64,000 bases of DNA from VXYL01 sp965116345 (GTDB lineage Bacteria; Pseudomonadota; Gammaproteobacteria; Pseudomonadales; Azotimanducaceae). Location of the stretch: contig OZ220680.1 in assembly GCA_965116345.1 (NCBI GenBank), positions 496,001 through 560,000 of the forward strand. Direction: 5' to 3'. Positions 43,815 through 52,148 of the stretch are shown in pieces. The notes under the pieces are model-generated. The model saw nothing but the letters and a program-made list of their open reading frames with translations. It did not search any database and was not told the DNA's origin. The first letter of the stretch is position 1, and each line of letters starts with the position of its first letter. A program made the translations under genes and the position numbers.

Positions 43815-43980
43815 CGCCTGATAGTGCCAAGCGTGGCACGCCGTTTCTGGCCGCGTTTCTGGCCGCACGTGGTGGCCGTCAACGGCAAGCGCCCCGACCC
43901 AGGGCCGGGCGGCTACCCGGCGGTGTCGCTCAAGGAGGCGCATCACAAATATGACGTACACCCGGCACAGGCACTTAACG
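43815..43980 (+). pseudogene. Tyrosine integrase remnant (N-terminal DUF4102-like part)
   Basis: One frame reads RLIVPSVARRFW, then VVAVNGKRPDPGPGGYPAVSLKEA, a good match to the start of phage or island integrases (LRVxPSGxRxW, VNGKRRDLGLGGYPxVSLxEAR). It is degraded: a 12-bp tandem duplication (CGTTTCTGGCCG twice, 43842-43865) inserts residues, key Gly and Leu positions are changed, and no catalytic domain follows before the P450 gene at 44035. It sits directly after the low-GC two-gene module, suggesting that module arrived on an integrative element. Confidence 0.5.
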
Positions 43981-44034
43981 CTACCCGCTTCGCGCCCTGC
44001 TAGACTCCGTTCAAGTGATCGGCGGAGCCGCACC

Positions 44035-45276
44035 ATGTCCCTCGCGACGAATCTCATCGACCCCACGTTGATCCCCGCGTACGGCGGACCGCCACACGAA
44101 CTCTTCGACATGTGGCGGGAGAAAGACCCTGTCCACTGGAATCCACCTGCGGACGACTACGAGAGCCCGATGCCGGGCGCTTCCGTGACCCGGGGGTTCT
44201 GGGTGCTCACGCGCTATCAGGACGTCGTCGACGTGTCGCGACACCAGGAGACGTTCTCGTCGCACGAAGGCGGCCCAATCATCTGGGATCTCGAACCGCA
44301 GCAGCTTGCGATGCAGCGCGCCAACATCATGGGGATGGAGACCGCGAATCACCGGGCGGTCAAGAAGCTGGTCATGCCGCCGTTCGCGCCGGGCGAGCTG
44401 GCCGCGTTCCATCCGGAGATCAACCACCTAGCCCGTTCCATCGTGGACTCGGTGGCGGCCAAGGGGAAGTGCGAATTCGTTTTCGATGTCGCCTCCAGGC
44501 TCCCCGTGTACACGTTCTGCAAGCTCCTCGGCGTGCCGGACCGGCTGCACGAGACGGTCTTCACGCTAGGCAACCAGGCGGCCGACACGGAGAATCCCGC
44601 ACGCGCGGACCGGGCCAACTCCGCGCCGCTCGCGCTGCTCGGAATCGCGCGGGAACTCGTCGAGGAAAAGAAGGAAACACCGGACGGCTCGTTGCTGAGC
44701 CGGCTCGTGCACGCCGAGGTGGACGGGCAGAGGCTGGACGACACAAGCATCGGAATGTTCTTCGTCACGCTCTCGATCGCCGGGCACGAGACTACCCGCG
44801 GCACCGCGGTCCACTTCGTCCGGCTGATGAACGAGCATCCGGATCAGTACGAACTGCTGCGCAGCGACGTCGACAAGCATCTGCCGAACGCCATCGAAGA
44901 AGTGCTGCGCCACTCGCCGCCCGTGGTCAAGTTCCGCCGCACAGCGATGGCGGACACCGAGATCGGCGGTCAGAAGATCGCCAAGGGAGACAAAGTCTAC
45001 CTATCCTACCCGGCCGCCAACCGAGATCCCGGCATGTTCCCCGATCCGCACCGCTTCGACATCACGCGTGCGAACGCGAACCGCCATTTGGCGTTCGGAT
45101 CCGGGCCGCACTTCTGTCTCGGTGCGCGGCTGGCACGCTACCAGCTCGCGGCCCTGCTGAGGCAGATCGTCACACGCATTCCGGACATCCGCCCGGACGG
45201 CAAGTTGGAGATGCTCAAGAGCATCTGGTTCAACGCCGTGGTGAGAATGCCGGTGGCGTTCACGCCGGAGTCGTGA
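44035..45276 (+). CDS. Cytochrome P450
   Basis: 413-aa soluble bacterial P450. The I-helix oxygen-activation motif is AGHETTRG, the K-helix has EEVLRHSPPV with the ExxR-type Glu, and the haem loop is FGSGPHFCLGARLAR with the axial Cys. Length and motifs resemble the CYP125/CYP142/CYP153-like bacterial groups that hydroxylate steroid side chains, alkanes or terpenoids, but the substrate is not fixed by sequence. ATG 44035 follows GGCGGAG. Electrons would need a ferredoxin; the nearest one is encoded at 26034. The gene converges with a FAD monooxygenase. Confidence 0.93.
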   Translation: MSLATNLIDPTLIPAYGGPPHELFDMWREKDPVHWNPPADDYESPMPGASVTRGFWVLTRYQDVVDVSRHQETFSSHEGGPIIWDLEPQQLAMQRANIMGMETANHRAVKKLVMPPFAPGELAAFHPEINHLARSIVDSVAAKGKCEFVFDVASRLPVYTFCKLLGVPDRLHETVFTLGNQAADTENPARADRANSAPLALLGIARELVEEKKETPDGSLLSRLVHAEVDGQRLDDTSIGMFFVTLSIAGHETTRGTAVHFVRLMNEHPDQYELLRSDVDKHLPNAIEEVLRHSPPVVKFRRTAMADTEIGGQKIAKGDKVYLSYPAANRDPGMFPDPHRFDITRANANRHLAFGSGPHFCLGARLARYQLAALLRQIVTRIPDIRPDGKLEMLKSIWFNAVVRMPVAFTPES

Positions 45277-45290
45277 GTCGGCACGCCGGG

Positions 45291-46889
45291 CTAGGAATTC
45301 CGCAACGGGAGCATGCTGCGTAGGCGGGCCTCCTCGTTGCCCGCAGTGACGTCCGCATCGCTCCAGCAGTCGGCGATGATGCCGTCCGGGCGAACTAGCG
45401 CCATGCCTGACGGATCGTAGGGCGCGACCCCTGGGTCGGGGAGTTGTTGCCAACAGACCGGGAAACCGGTGGCGTCCACCACTTGACCGATCGCCTCGCG
45501 CCAGCGGTCGGCGGAAACACAAGCACCGCCGACCAGCACGTACTCGTTGCCGAACCAGTCGAGAACCGATCGGCCCTGCCGTTCATCGACCCACACGTGC
45601 GGAGCGCGTCGGCCGGCACGTACGGCGGGAACAAAGTCGATCGTGGGATTCTCCACCGTCGGCGGGGGCTCCGTATTCGTTGCGATCAGTGACGATTCGA
45701 GTTCGAGACCCAGCAGCACCCCGTCGTAGTCGGCGTATTGCCGGGTTTCGCGGACGGCATCCGCCGTATCCTCGCCGGCGTAGAAGGCGAAGAAGATCTT
45801 GGCCATGGCCTGCGTGGTCTTCACGCCGGTGGCCACGCGTTCTAGGGCGATCGGCCGGTGCTCGATGTGGTATGTGTCGAGAATCCCTGACGGGGAGACG
45901 CCCTTCAGCACATAGGCGATCTTCCAGGCGAGGTTGCGAACCCCCGCAAAGCCGATGTTGTTGCCCATGCCGCCCGTGGGTACGGAGATGTGCGCGGCGT
46001 CCCCGGCAAGAAAAAGCCTGCCGCGGCTCAGGCGGTCGACACACCCTGGCGTCGGCCGCCACACGCCGGTGCTAGTGATGCTGATGGGCACTTCGTCGTC
46101 GGCCCCGACGGCCTCCCGTATGCGGGCGATCATCTCCGCTTCCGGCATCGGCTCGTCGTCCGCCGTCGGGATCTGGCAGCGCCAGCGCGTGACGCCGTTC
46201 AGGGGCTGGAACACCAGCATGCCGCTCGGCGTCGCGTTATACAGCAATCCGCCCTTGCGTTCTCCGACGTACTCCGACAGGTCAGCCTCGAAGATCACGT
46301 CCTGGGAAAACGTGGCGAGCGGCGCCGTTTCGAGCTCGCTGCCGATTTTCTCGCGCACGAAGCTGTGCGGCCCGTCCGTACCAAGGGTGTAGTCTGCGCG
46401 TACAGTGCTCTCCTCCCCCGAGGTGAGATCCTTGATGATTACCGTGGTGCCGTCCTCATCCTGGGCCACGTCGATGGCTTCGGTCCGGTAGCGAAGCTCG
46501 ATTTGCTCGTTGGGGCGGACCTGTGCCAAGAGGATGTTCTCGACGTAGTCCTGGCAGGTCATGACCGGCACCGTGGGACTAGTGGTTCGCGGCACCGTGT
46601 GAAAGGTAGGGCTGGGGATTTGCGCGATCTGCTGTCCGGTCAACGCGCTGAACCAGCGGTTGTACGCCGTCCAATCCGGCCCGAGCCCGGTCTCTTCAAC
46701 CGCTTTTTCCACGCCCAGGAACCGCATGAGTTCCATGGTGTTGGTGTCCACGAAGCGGGAGCGCGGATGGGTGTTGACCTCGTCGCGCCGCTCGATCAAC
46801 ACGGAACGGATGCCGAATTTCGCGAGCAGCAATGCGCCCACCAGCCCGATGGGCCCGCAGCCAATGATGCACACGGGTACGTTGATCAC
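45291..46889 (-). CDS. FAD-dependent aromatic monooxygenase (PheA/TfdB-like)
   Basis: 532-aa flavoprotein hydroxylase. The N-terminal Rossmann motif is CIIGCGPIGLVGALLLAKFG, the NAD(P)H/FAD DG motif appears as TLGTDGPHSFVR, and the second FAD motif is LFLAGDAAHISVP. A C-terminal thioredoxin-like region (about 430-532) is typical of PheA/TfdB and MhpA-like hydroxylases. The start is GTG 46889 with AGGAGG 7 bases upstream. Substrates of the family are phenols and other aromatic rings; the neighbouring P450 suggests an oxidative catabolic theme. The gene is intact. Confidence 0.9.
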   Translation of the reverse strand: MINVPVCIIGCGPIGLVGALLLAKFGIRSVLIERRDEVNTHPRSRFVDTNTMELMRFLGVEKAVEETGLGPDWTAYNRWFSALTGQQIAQIPSPTFHTVPRTTSPTVPVMTCQDYVENILLAQVRPNEQIELRYRTEAIDVAQDEDGTTVIIKDLTSGEESTVRADYTLGTDGPHSFVREKIGSELETAPLATFSQDVIFEADLSEYVGERKGGLLYNATPSGMLVFQPLNGVTRWRCQIPTADDEPMPEAEMIARIREAVGADDEVPISITSTGVWRPTPGCVDRLSRGRLFLAGDAAHISVPTGGMGNNIGFAGVRNLAWKIAYVLKGVSPSGILDTYHIEHRPIALERVATGVKTTQAMAKIFFAFYAGEDTADAVRETRQYADYDGVLLGLELESSLIATNTEPPPTVENPTIDFVPAVRAGRRAPHVWVDERQGRSVLDWFGNEYVLVGGACVSADRWREAIGQVVDATGFPVCWQQLPDPGVAPYDPSGMALVRPDGIIADCWSDADVTAGNEEARLRSMLPLRNS

Positions 46890-47249
46890 GTCATGTCCTC
46901 CTGGCGGGCTAGCGCGACCTCACTGTCGCGTTGGGAGTTTCACTGCGCGAAACTCCCACGTCGTAGCCATGCATGGTCAAAAAAGCGCATAAGTATCCGT
47001 CACGTGCGGGTTTAGCACCTAGTCGATCCCACTACCCGGCTACTACCCGGCTACTACCCCGCTACTACCCCGCTACTACCCCACTACGGATCACTTTCCG
47101 AACCGCGACGCCAGGACGCCCATCGCGGCGTCCCGGCTGCGTCCCGACGCCTTGCGACCTCGCGCAGCGCCCGACGGCGTCTCCACTCGGTGCCCGCTCC
47201 GGCCACCTGCTGCTGATCCTCGCCCGCCGCCGCCGTCGGGTCAAGGACT
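46890..47249. other. Intergenic region left of IS copy 2
   Basis: 360 bp between the monooxygenase start and the IS. It holds the promoter side of that gene and the short tandem array described at 47029-47087. No open frame here looks like a gene. The sequence GGACT at its end is the IS target duplication. Confidence 0.5.
47029..47087 (+). repeat. 11-bp tandem repeat array
   Basis: About five head-to-tail copies of CTACTACCCSG (variants ending CCCGG or CCCCG), with partial units at both ends, in the intergenic region before IS copy 2. Non-coding. No role can be assigned; slippage-prone. Confidence 0.8.
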
Positions 47250-48417
47250 TGTACTGGCTCAGTACCTTTGGCACTGGTTGGTCAGGCAGCCTCCAAGGCG
47301 ACAAGGTACTCGTTGGGGGTTTTGTGTGCGAGCGCGGCGTGCGGTCGTTCGTAGTTGAAGAAGAACTCGTACCTGGCGAGGTCGCGGCTGACGTCCGCGA
47401 CGGTCAAGGGGCCGTCGTAGAGGCTCCAGAACTCGGCTCTCGCCGAGCGGTTGGTACGCTCGACGACGCCGTTCCACTGGGGTCTGCGCGGCGGCAGGAC
47501 GTGCAGCGGGACGCCGAGTTGCTCGCAGGTGTCCTCGAACTCGGCCATGAACTCGCCGCCGCCGTCCACCTGGACGGACAGCAGCGGGAACGGCAGCGTG
47601 CCGAGAAGGTCCATCAGGAAGCGCCTGGCATTGCCGGCGGTGGCCCGCGAATAGACCCGCGTGACCATGAACCTGGACACCGGACAGACGGCCCGGAACT
47701 CCTTCAACGTGCGTCCGTCGCAGGCGTAGGTCATGTGGTCCACCTGCACCAGTTCCCCCGCCCGACGGGCCTTGGAACCGTACTTCCAGCGTCTGGCCCA
47801 CTTCGCGAAGCGCCGCCGCCGCTTGGGCTTCACCCGCCCCTCGCAGAAGGACGCGCGGCGGATCGCCCCGGCCGCCAGGGCCCGTTCGATGATCCGACCG
47901 ACGGTGGACACGCTCAGCTCGAGACCCCGGCGGGCCAGCATCGCCTGGATGCGCGCCTTGCCCATGAACGGGTACTTGCGGCGCACGTCCAACACCGCCT
48001 TGACGTCCTTCGCCCGGTACGACCGCCGACGGACCCGGTGCGGACGGGTCGACTTCGGCGCCAGCCCGCGCTGGCCGCGCGCGGCCAGCGCGGCCTGCCA
48101 CCGATACAGCGTGCGTCGGCTGATCCCGAGCTGCTCCAAGGCCACCGCCTCGCCGCATCCCGCCTCCCGCAGTCTCCGGTACGCCTTCAGCGTCCGGTAG
48201 CGCTCCGCCGCCCCTTCCGGAATCCGATCGTCGACCTTGAAGCTGCGGTACGATCGCACGCGCATGGACTCTATGTTCATGGTTCGGGTCTCCTTGCCCA
48301 GTGGATTGGTCTTCACTGGAGGCTACCCGATCCGGCACCGGCGCGGGGCTACCCGTGTCCGGTGCCGCTCTGGCCGACTATCGCCCGCCGAGTGCCATAT
48401 GTGTCTGAGCTAGAACA
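47250..48417 (-). mobile_element. IS481-type insertion sequence, copy 2 (complete, inverted)
   Basis: 1168 bp, the same length as copy 1 and encoding an identical transposase, in opposite orientation. Ends are TGTACTGGCTCAGT at 47250 and, inward on the minus strand, TGTTCTAGCTCAGA from 48417. It is flanked by the 5-bp repeat GGACT at 47245-47249 and 48418-48422. The target duplication differs from that of copy 1, so each copy arose by its own transposition. Confidence 0.92.
47282..48280 (-). CDS. IS481-family transposase, second copy
   Basis: 332 aa, identical in sequence to the product at 7699-8697, with the same helix-turn-helix, DDE core and AAGGAG-preceded ATG. The frame is intact. Identity of the two copies points to recent transposition and provides 1.2 kb of homology in inverted orientation, enough for RecA-dependent inversion of the ~38.5 kb between them. 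Confidence 0.9.
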   Translation of the reverse strand: MNIESMRVRSYRSFKVDDRIPEGAAERYRTLKAYRRLREAGCGEAVALEQLGISRRTLYRWQAALAARGQRGLAPKSTRPHRVRRRSYRAKDVKAVLDVRRKYPFMGKARIQAMLARRGLELSVSTVGRIIERALAAGAIRRASFCEGRVKPKRRRRFAKWARRWKYGSKARRAGELVQVDHMTYACDGRTLKEFRAVCPVSRFMVTRVYSRATAGNARRFLMDLLGTLPFPLLSVQVDGGGEFMAEFEDTCEQLGVPLHVLPPRRPQWNGVVERTNRSARAEFWSLYDGPLTVADVSRDLARYEFFFNYERPHAALAHKTPNEYLVALEAA

Positions 48418-48850
48418 GGACTGGCCCGCCAGGGCATCCGGCTGCGCCGGATGCGCACCCGTTGTGCCACAAGGATGTTGTCACGCTGGGCCCGGGCAAC
48501 TGGCGGACGCCCTGTCCACCGCATCGCGCGGCCATGGCGCGGCGTTCCATATTATTCGCGCATCCCCCCCGCTTTCCGCCTCTGCGGCAAGCGCCGCGTC
48601 TGGCGCTCATTTCGCGCTAACATTGACCCAACGCGATGCATGGACGAGGGGTTGGACCCGCCGGGGTTCACCATCCTGATCCGAAGCTGGAGATTTGTGG
48701 ACCTGAAGCGATCAGAATGGGCCCGAGTTGTCGAGGCGGGTTGTCGATGGGCTGCGTTGGACATTGTGCTCGGTCGGTTGAGTGCGAGTGGATATTCCCC
48801 AGCCGGCGATTGTGCCCCGTGACCGTATCGACGCCCGCAGATCGCTCGCA
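48418..48850. other. Intergenic region before the secreted repeat protein
   Basis: 433 bp. Begins with the IS target duplication GGACT. No convincing gene, promoter or RNA is recognised; the frame of the following gene is open upstream to 48782 (GTG), but the signal peptide argues for a start at 48851. Confidence 0.5.
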
Positions 48851-51800
48851 ATGAACCGGAAACTCACTGCGCATTTCGTCATCGGCGTCGCATTGCTCGT
48901 CGCGATGGGTCCGCCATGGATTAACGACGCCGCCATCGCGCAGGAAGGTGATGCGGTCGCGTCAGCACCCGATGACGGCATGGTGGTCTGGCTCACGCGG
49001 GCGCGCTATTGGCGTCAAGTGCCGGGTCGTCCGGCGCCGCCGACGCTGTCGGGCATTACGCACGACACCCTGACGGTATCGTGGACGGCGCCTGCGAGCC
49101 CGATACTCGGTATCGACGACTACGACGTACAGTACCGGACATCCGCGGCCGGGGCGTTTCGCGATTGGGTGCACGATGGTACTGCCCCGACGACGACAAT
49201 CACGAATCTCGCCGCGGAAACGGAGTATCGAATTCGGATTCGGGCGGTGAGCGAGTTCGGCGAGGGCGACTGGTCTGCGTCTGCGGTGGGCGTGACGCGG
49301 ATCGCGCCGCCTGCGTTCGTCGAGGGGGAGAACGCGGAGCGGGCGCTCGCGGAGAATGCCGACGCCGGCGAGGAGATCGGCAAGCCGGTGACGGCGACGG
49401 TGGATCCGGGCACGCTGCACTACAGTCTCGCGGGCGTGGACGCGCAGGCGTTCGCGATCGACGCGGCGAGCGGTCAATTGCGGACGCGGCGCGGCGTGAG
49501 CTACGACCACGAGTCGCGGGCGAGCTACTCGGTGGAGGTGCACGCTTCGAGCGCGCGTCGGGGTGCGGCGCGGATCGGGGTTCGAATCTCGGTAGTCGAT
49601 GTGGAGGAGCCGCCGGGCGCGCCGGGCGCGCCGTCGGTTTCGGCATTGGGATCGACGGGTCTGCGGGTGATCTGGGCGGTGCCCGAGAACACGGGACCGG
49701 CGATATCGGACTACGACGTCGAGTACCGGGTCCGGGGCGCGAACGAATACCTGTCCGTGCGCCACGAAGGGACGGCGACACAGGCCACAATCACGGGGCT
49801 GGGCGGTGCCACGCTTTACGACGTGCGCGTCAGGGCGTCGAACGACGAAGGCACGGGGGCGTGGTCGATCCCCGTCCAGGGACGCACTGCGGACGGCAGT
49901 AGCGGAGGAACGGGCGGAACCGGCGGAGGAACTGGCGGCAACAACGACGGCGGAACCGGCAACAACGACGGCGGAACCGGCGGCAACAACGGCGGAACCG
50001 ACGACGATGGAGGTGACAATGATCCTCCGCCTCCACCTCCGCCGCCGCCTCCCGATGCACCGGACCTTCAGGTCGTGGACGTGTCAACGGACAAGTACGA
50101 GGTGGAAGTCGGGAAAGGGTTCGTGCTGCGCGCATGGGCCCAGAACACGGGCAAAGCACCGTCGACGACATCGACTACGCTACGTCTTTACGGCGGGCAG
50201 GCAGGTACGCAACTCGGCTCCGTCTCGGTCGGCGGTCTTGCGGTAAACGAAACAGCCTTCCACTACGTCCGTCCGAACGCACCAACCACCCCGGGCAATT
50301 ACCAATATTGGGCCTGCATTGACGAAGTGCCGGAAGAATCCAAAGCGGGCAACAATTGCTCGTTCACCGTCACGGTCGTCGCGAAACCGAGGTTGGCCGG
50401 CACGGCCCCGGATCTCGTGGTTTCCGCCGGAGTCAATCAACCCCGGCAGCGTGTGGGAAGGCCCATCCTCGTGTCCGCGACAGTGGTCAATAATGGCGAC
50501 AGCGCCTCCCGCGCGACCACGGTGCGATGGTATCGCTCGGCGGATGCGACAATAGACCCGGCAAGCGATACGGAGGAGGTTTCGGCTGCCGTGGAATCCT
50601 TGGAACCGTCCGCCTCCAGCCTGGTGCTTGAGACAACAACAGCACCGTCAAGTCCGGGTACGTACTATTACGGCGCCTGCGTCGGCGCCGTGACGGACGA
50701 ATCCGATACGACAAACAACTGCTCCGGCGGCGCGGCCCTTACCGCGGTCGAGGACAGCGGTAGCGGAGGAACGGGCGGAACCGGAACCGGCGGCGGAACC
50801 GACGCCAACACCGACGACAACGACGGCGGAACCGACGACAACGACGGCGGAACCGACGACAGCGACGGCGGAACCGACGACAGCGACGGCGGAACCGACG
50901 ACAGCGACGGCGGAACCGACGACAGCGACGGCGGAACCGACGACAGCGACGGCGGAACCGACGACAGCGACGGCGGAACCGACGACAACGACGGCGGAAC
51001 CGACGACAGCGACGGCGGAACCGACGACAACGACGGCGGAACCGACGACAGCGACGGCGGAACCGACGACAACGACGGCGGAACCGACGACAGCGACGGC
51101 GGAACCGACGACGACGACGGCGGAACCGACGACGACGATGGAGGTGACAATGATCCGCCTCCGCCGCCTCCGCCGCCTCCGCCGCCGCCTCCGCCGCCTC
51201 CTCCTCCCGATGAACCGGACCTTCGGGTCGTGGACATGTCAACCGACAAGAACGAGGTGGAAGTTGGGAAACAGTTCGTGCTGCGCGCATGGGCCCAGAA
51301 CACGGGCAAAGCACCGTCGACGACATCGACTACGCTACGCCTTTACGGCGGGCAGTCGCCAGGTACGCAACTCGGCACGCTTGCGGTCGGCGGTCTTGCG
51401 GTCAACCAAACAGCCTTCCACTACGTCCGTCCGACCGCACCAACCACCCCAGGCCGTCACCAATATTGGGCCTGCATTGACGAGGTGCCGGAAGAATCCA
51501 ACACGCGCAACAATTGCTATTTCCCCATCACGGTCGTCGCGAAACCAAGGTTGACCGGCACGGCCCCGGATCTCGTGGTTTCCGCTAGAATCAATCAACC
51601 CCGTCAGCGTGCAGGAAGGGCCATCCTCTTGTCCGCGACAGTGGTCAATAATGGCGACAGCGCCTCGGACGCGACCACGGTCCGATGGTACCGATCAGCG
51701 GATGCGTCAATAGACCCGGCAAGCGATACGGCGGAGGTTTCGACTGTCGTGCACTCCCTGGAACCGTCCGCCTCCAGTCTGCTGCTTGAGACAACAACAG

Positions 51801-51913
51801 CCCCGTCAAGTCCGGGTACGTACTATTACGGCGCTTGCGTCGACGCCGTGACGGACGAATCCGATACGACAAACAACTGCTCCGGCGGCGCGGCCCTTAC
51901 CGTGGTCGAGTAG
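48851..51913 (+). CDS. Secreted multidomain protein with FN3, CARDB-like domains and an Asp-rich repeat
   Basis: 1020-aa exported protein. It has a signal peptide (TAHFVIGVALLVAMG) and an FN3 domain at about 32-128 (APPTLSGI, EYRIRIRAVSEFGEG). Then come a cadherin-like segment (~132-235), a second FN3 (~240-345), a Gly/Asn/Asp linker and poly-Pro. Two CARDB-like domains follow (~404-510, 517-630), then sixteen 7-residue repeats (GGTDDSD type, ~653-765), a second poly-Pro and a second CARDB-like pair (~789-890, 895-1010) closely resembling the first. It is probably a surface or extracellular adhesion or scaffold protein; the Asp repeat may bind calcium (inference). The signal-peptide ATG is preferred, although its RBS is poor. 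Its 3' end is 80 bases from hairpin element copy B. Confidence 0.82.
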   Translation: MNRKLTAHFVIGVALLVAMGPPWINDAAIAQEGDAVASAPDDGMVVWLTRARYWRQVPGRPAPPTLSGITHDTLTVSWTAPASPILGIDDYDVQYRTSAAGAFRDWVHDGTAPTTTITNLAAETEYRIRIRAVSEFGEGDWSASAVGVTRIAPPAFVEGENAERALAENADAGEEIGKPVTATVDPGTLHYSLAGVDAQAFAIDAASGQLRTRRGVSYDHESRASYSVEVHASSARRGAARIGVRISVVDVEEPPGAPGAPSVSALGSTGLRVIWAVPENTGPAISDYDVEYRVRGANEYLSVRHEGTATQATITGLGGATLYDVRVRASNDEGTGAWSIPVQGRTADGSSGGTGGTGGGTGGNNDGGTGNNDGGTGGNNGGTDDDGGDNDPPPPPPPPPPDAPDLQVVDVSTDKYEVEVGKGFVLRAWAQNTGKAPSTTSTTLRLYGGQAGTQLGSVSVGGLAVNETAFHYVRPNAPTTPGNYQYWACIDEVPEESKAGNNCSFTVTVVAKPRLAGTAPDLVVSAGVNQPRQRVGRPILVSATVVNNGDSASRATTVRWYRSADATIDPASDTEEVSAAVESLEPSASSLVLETTTAPSSPGTYYYGACVGAVTDESDTTNNCSGGAALTAVEDSGSGGTGGTGTGGGTDANTDDNDGGTDDNDGGTDDSDGGTDDSDGGTDDSDGGTDDSDGGTDDSDGGTDDSDGGTDDNDGGTDDSDGGTDDNDGGTDDSDGGTDDNDGGTDDSDGGTDDDDGGTDDDDGGDNDPPPPPPPPPPPPPPPPPPDEPDLRVVDMSTDKNEVEVGKQFVLRAWAQNTGKAPSTTSTTLRLYGGQSPGTQLGTLAVGGLAVNQTAFHYVRPTAPTTPGRHQYWACIDEVPEESNTRNNCYFPITVVAKPRLTGTAPDLVVSARINQPRQRAGRAILLSATVVNNGDSASDATTVRWYRSADASIDPASDTAEVSTVVHSLEPSASSLLLETTTAPSSPGTYYYGACVDAVTDESDTTNNCSGGAALTVVE
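50810..51145 (+). repeat. 21-bp in-frame minisatellite, 16 units
   Basis: Exactly 336 bp = 16 units of ACCGACGACARCGACGGCGGA, differing mainly at one A/G position (Asn or Ser codon), with the last two or three units drifting to Asp and to GATGGAGGT. The unit is a multiple of three, so copy-number change keeps the frame. It lies inside the secreted repeat protein gene. The near-identity of units suggests active expansion or homogenisation. Confidence 0.93.
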
Positions 51914-51992
51914 GGTTGCTCGGAATGGCCTGACTTTGTCGGCACCTCGCACAGGGTCCGGGCATGGAGTCGGTCCCGCGAGGCGTATCCCT

Positions 51993-52148
51993 TAGGGAAG
52001 GTCTGATTAAGACCTTCCCTAGCGCGGCACAGGGATGTGCCGCCAAATTCAAAGACGCAAGGAGTTGAATTTGCACGCAAAAAAAGGACCGCGTTCTTGT
52101 TTTTGCGTTTCTGATCAAGCCAGGGATGGCTTGATCAGAGCATTCTTA
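51993..52148 (-). repeat. Multi-hairpin intergenic element, full copy B
   Basis: Reverse-complement copy of the element at 24021-24175 with only three visible differences: one substitution and a 1-base insertion in the H2 loop, and one substitution in the H3 loop. All five stems are preserved. On the minus strand it begins TAAGAATGCTCTGATC, and this TAA is the stop codon of the GST gene (52148-52146). On this strand the T-run of H2 is downstream of the GST gene, so part of it could act as a terminator. Confidence 0.85.

Noticed and set aside
43566..44111. Minus-strand frames between the low-GC module and the P450
   Set aside because: The plus-strand frame shows integrase-like sequence and the minus frames have no recognisable content.
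7557..48422. Composite transposon bounded by the two IS copies
   Set aside because: Each copy has its own 5-bp target duplication and the intervening 38 kb is mostly ordinary chromosomal genes, so independent insertions are the better reading.
50810..51145. Regular 21-bp repeats considered as a CRISPR array
   Set aside because: There are no spacers; units are contiguous, in frame and coding.
50668..51309. Minus-strand frame of 213 codons rich in a VPPSLSS repeat, opposite the secreted protein gene
   Set aside because: It is the antisense reading of the 21-bp minisatellite and poly-Pro linker; the plus-strand frame has a signal peptide and recognisable domains.
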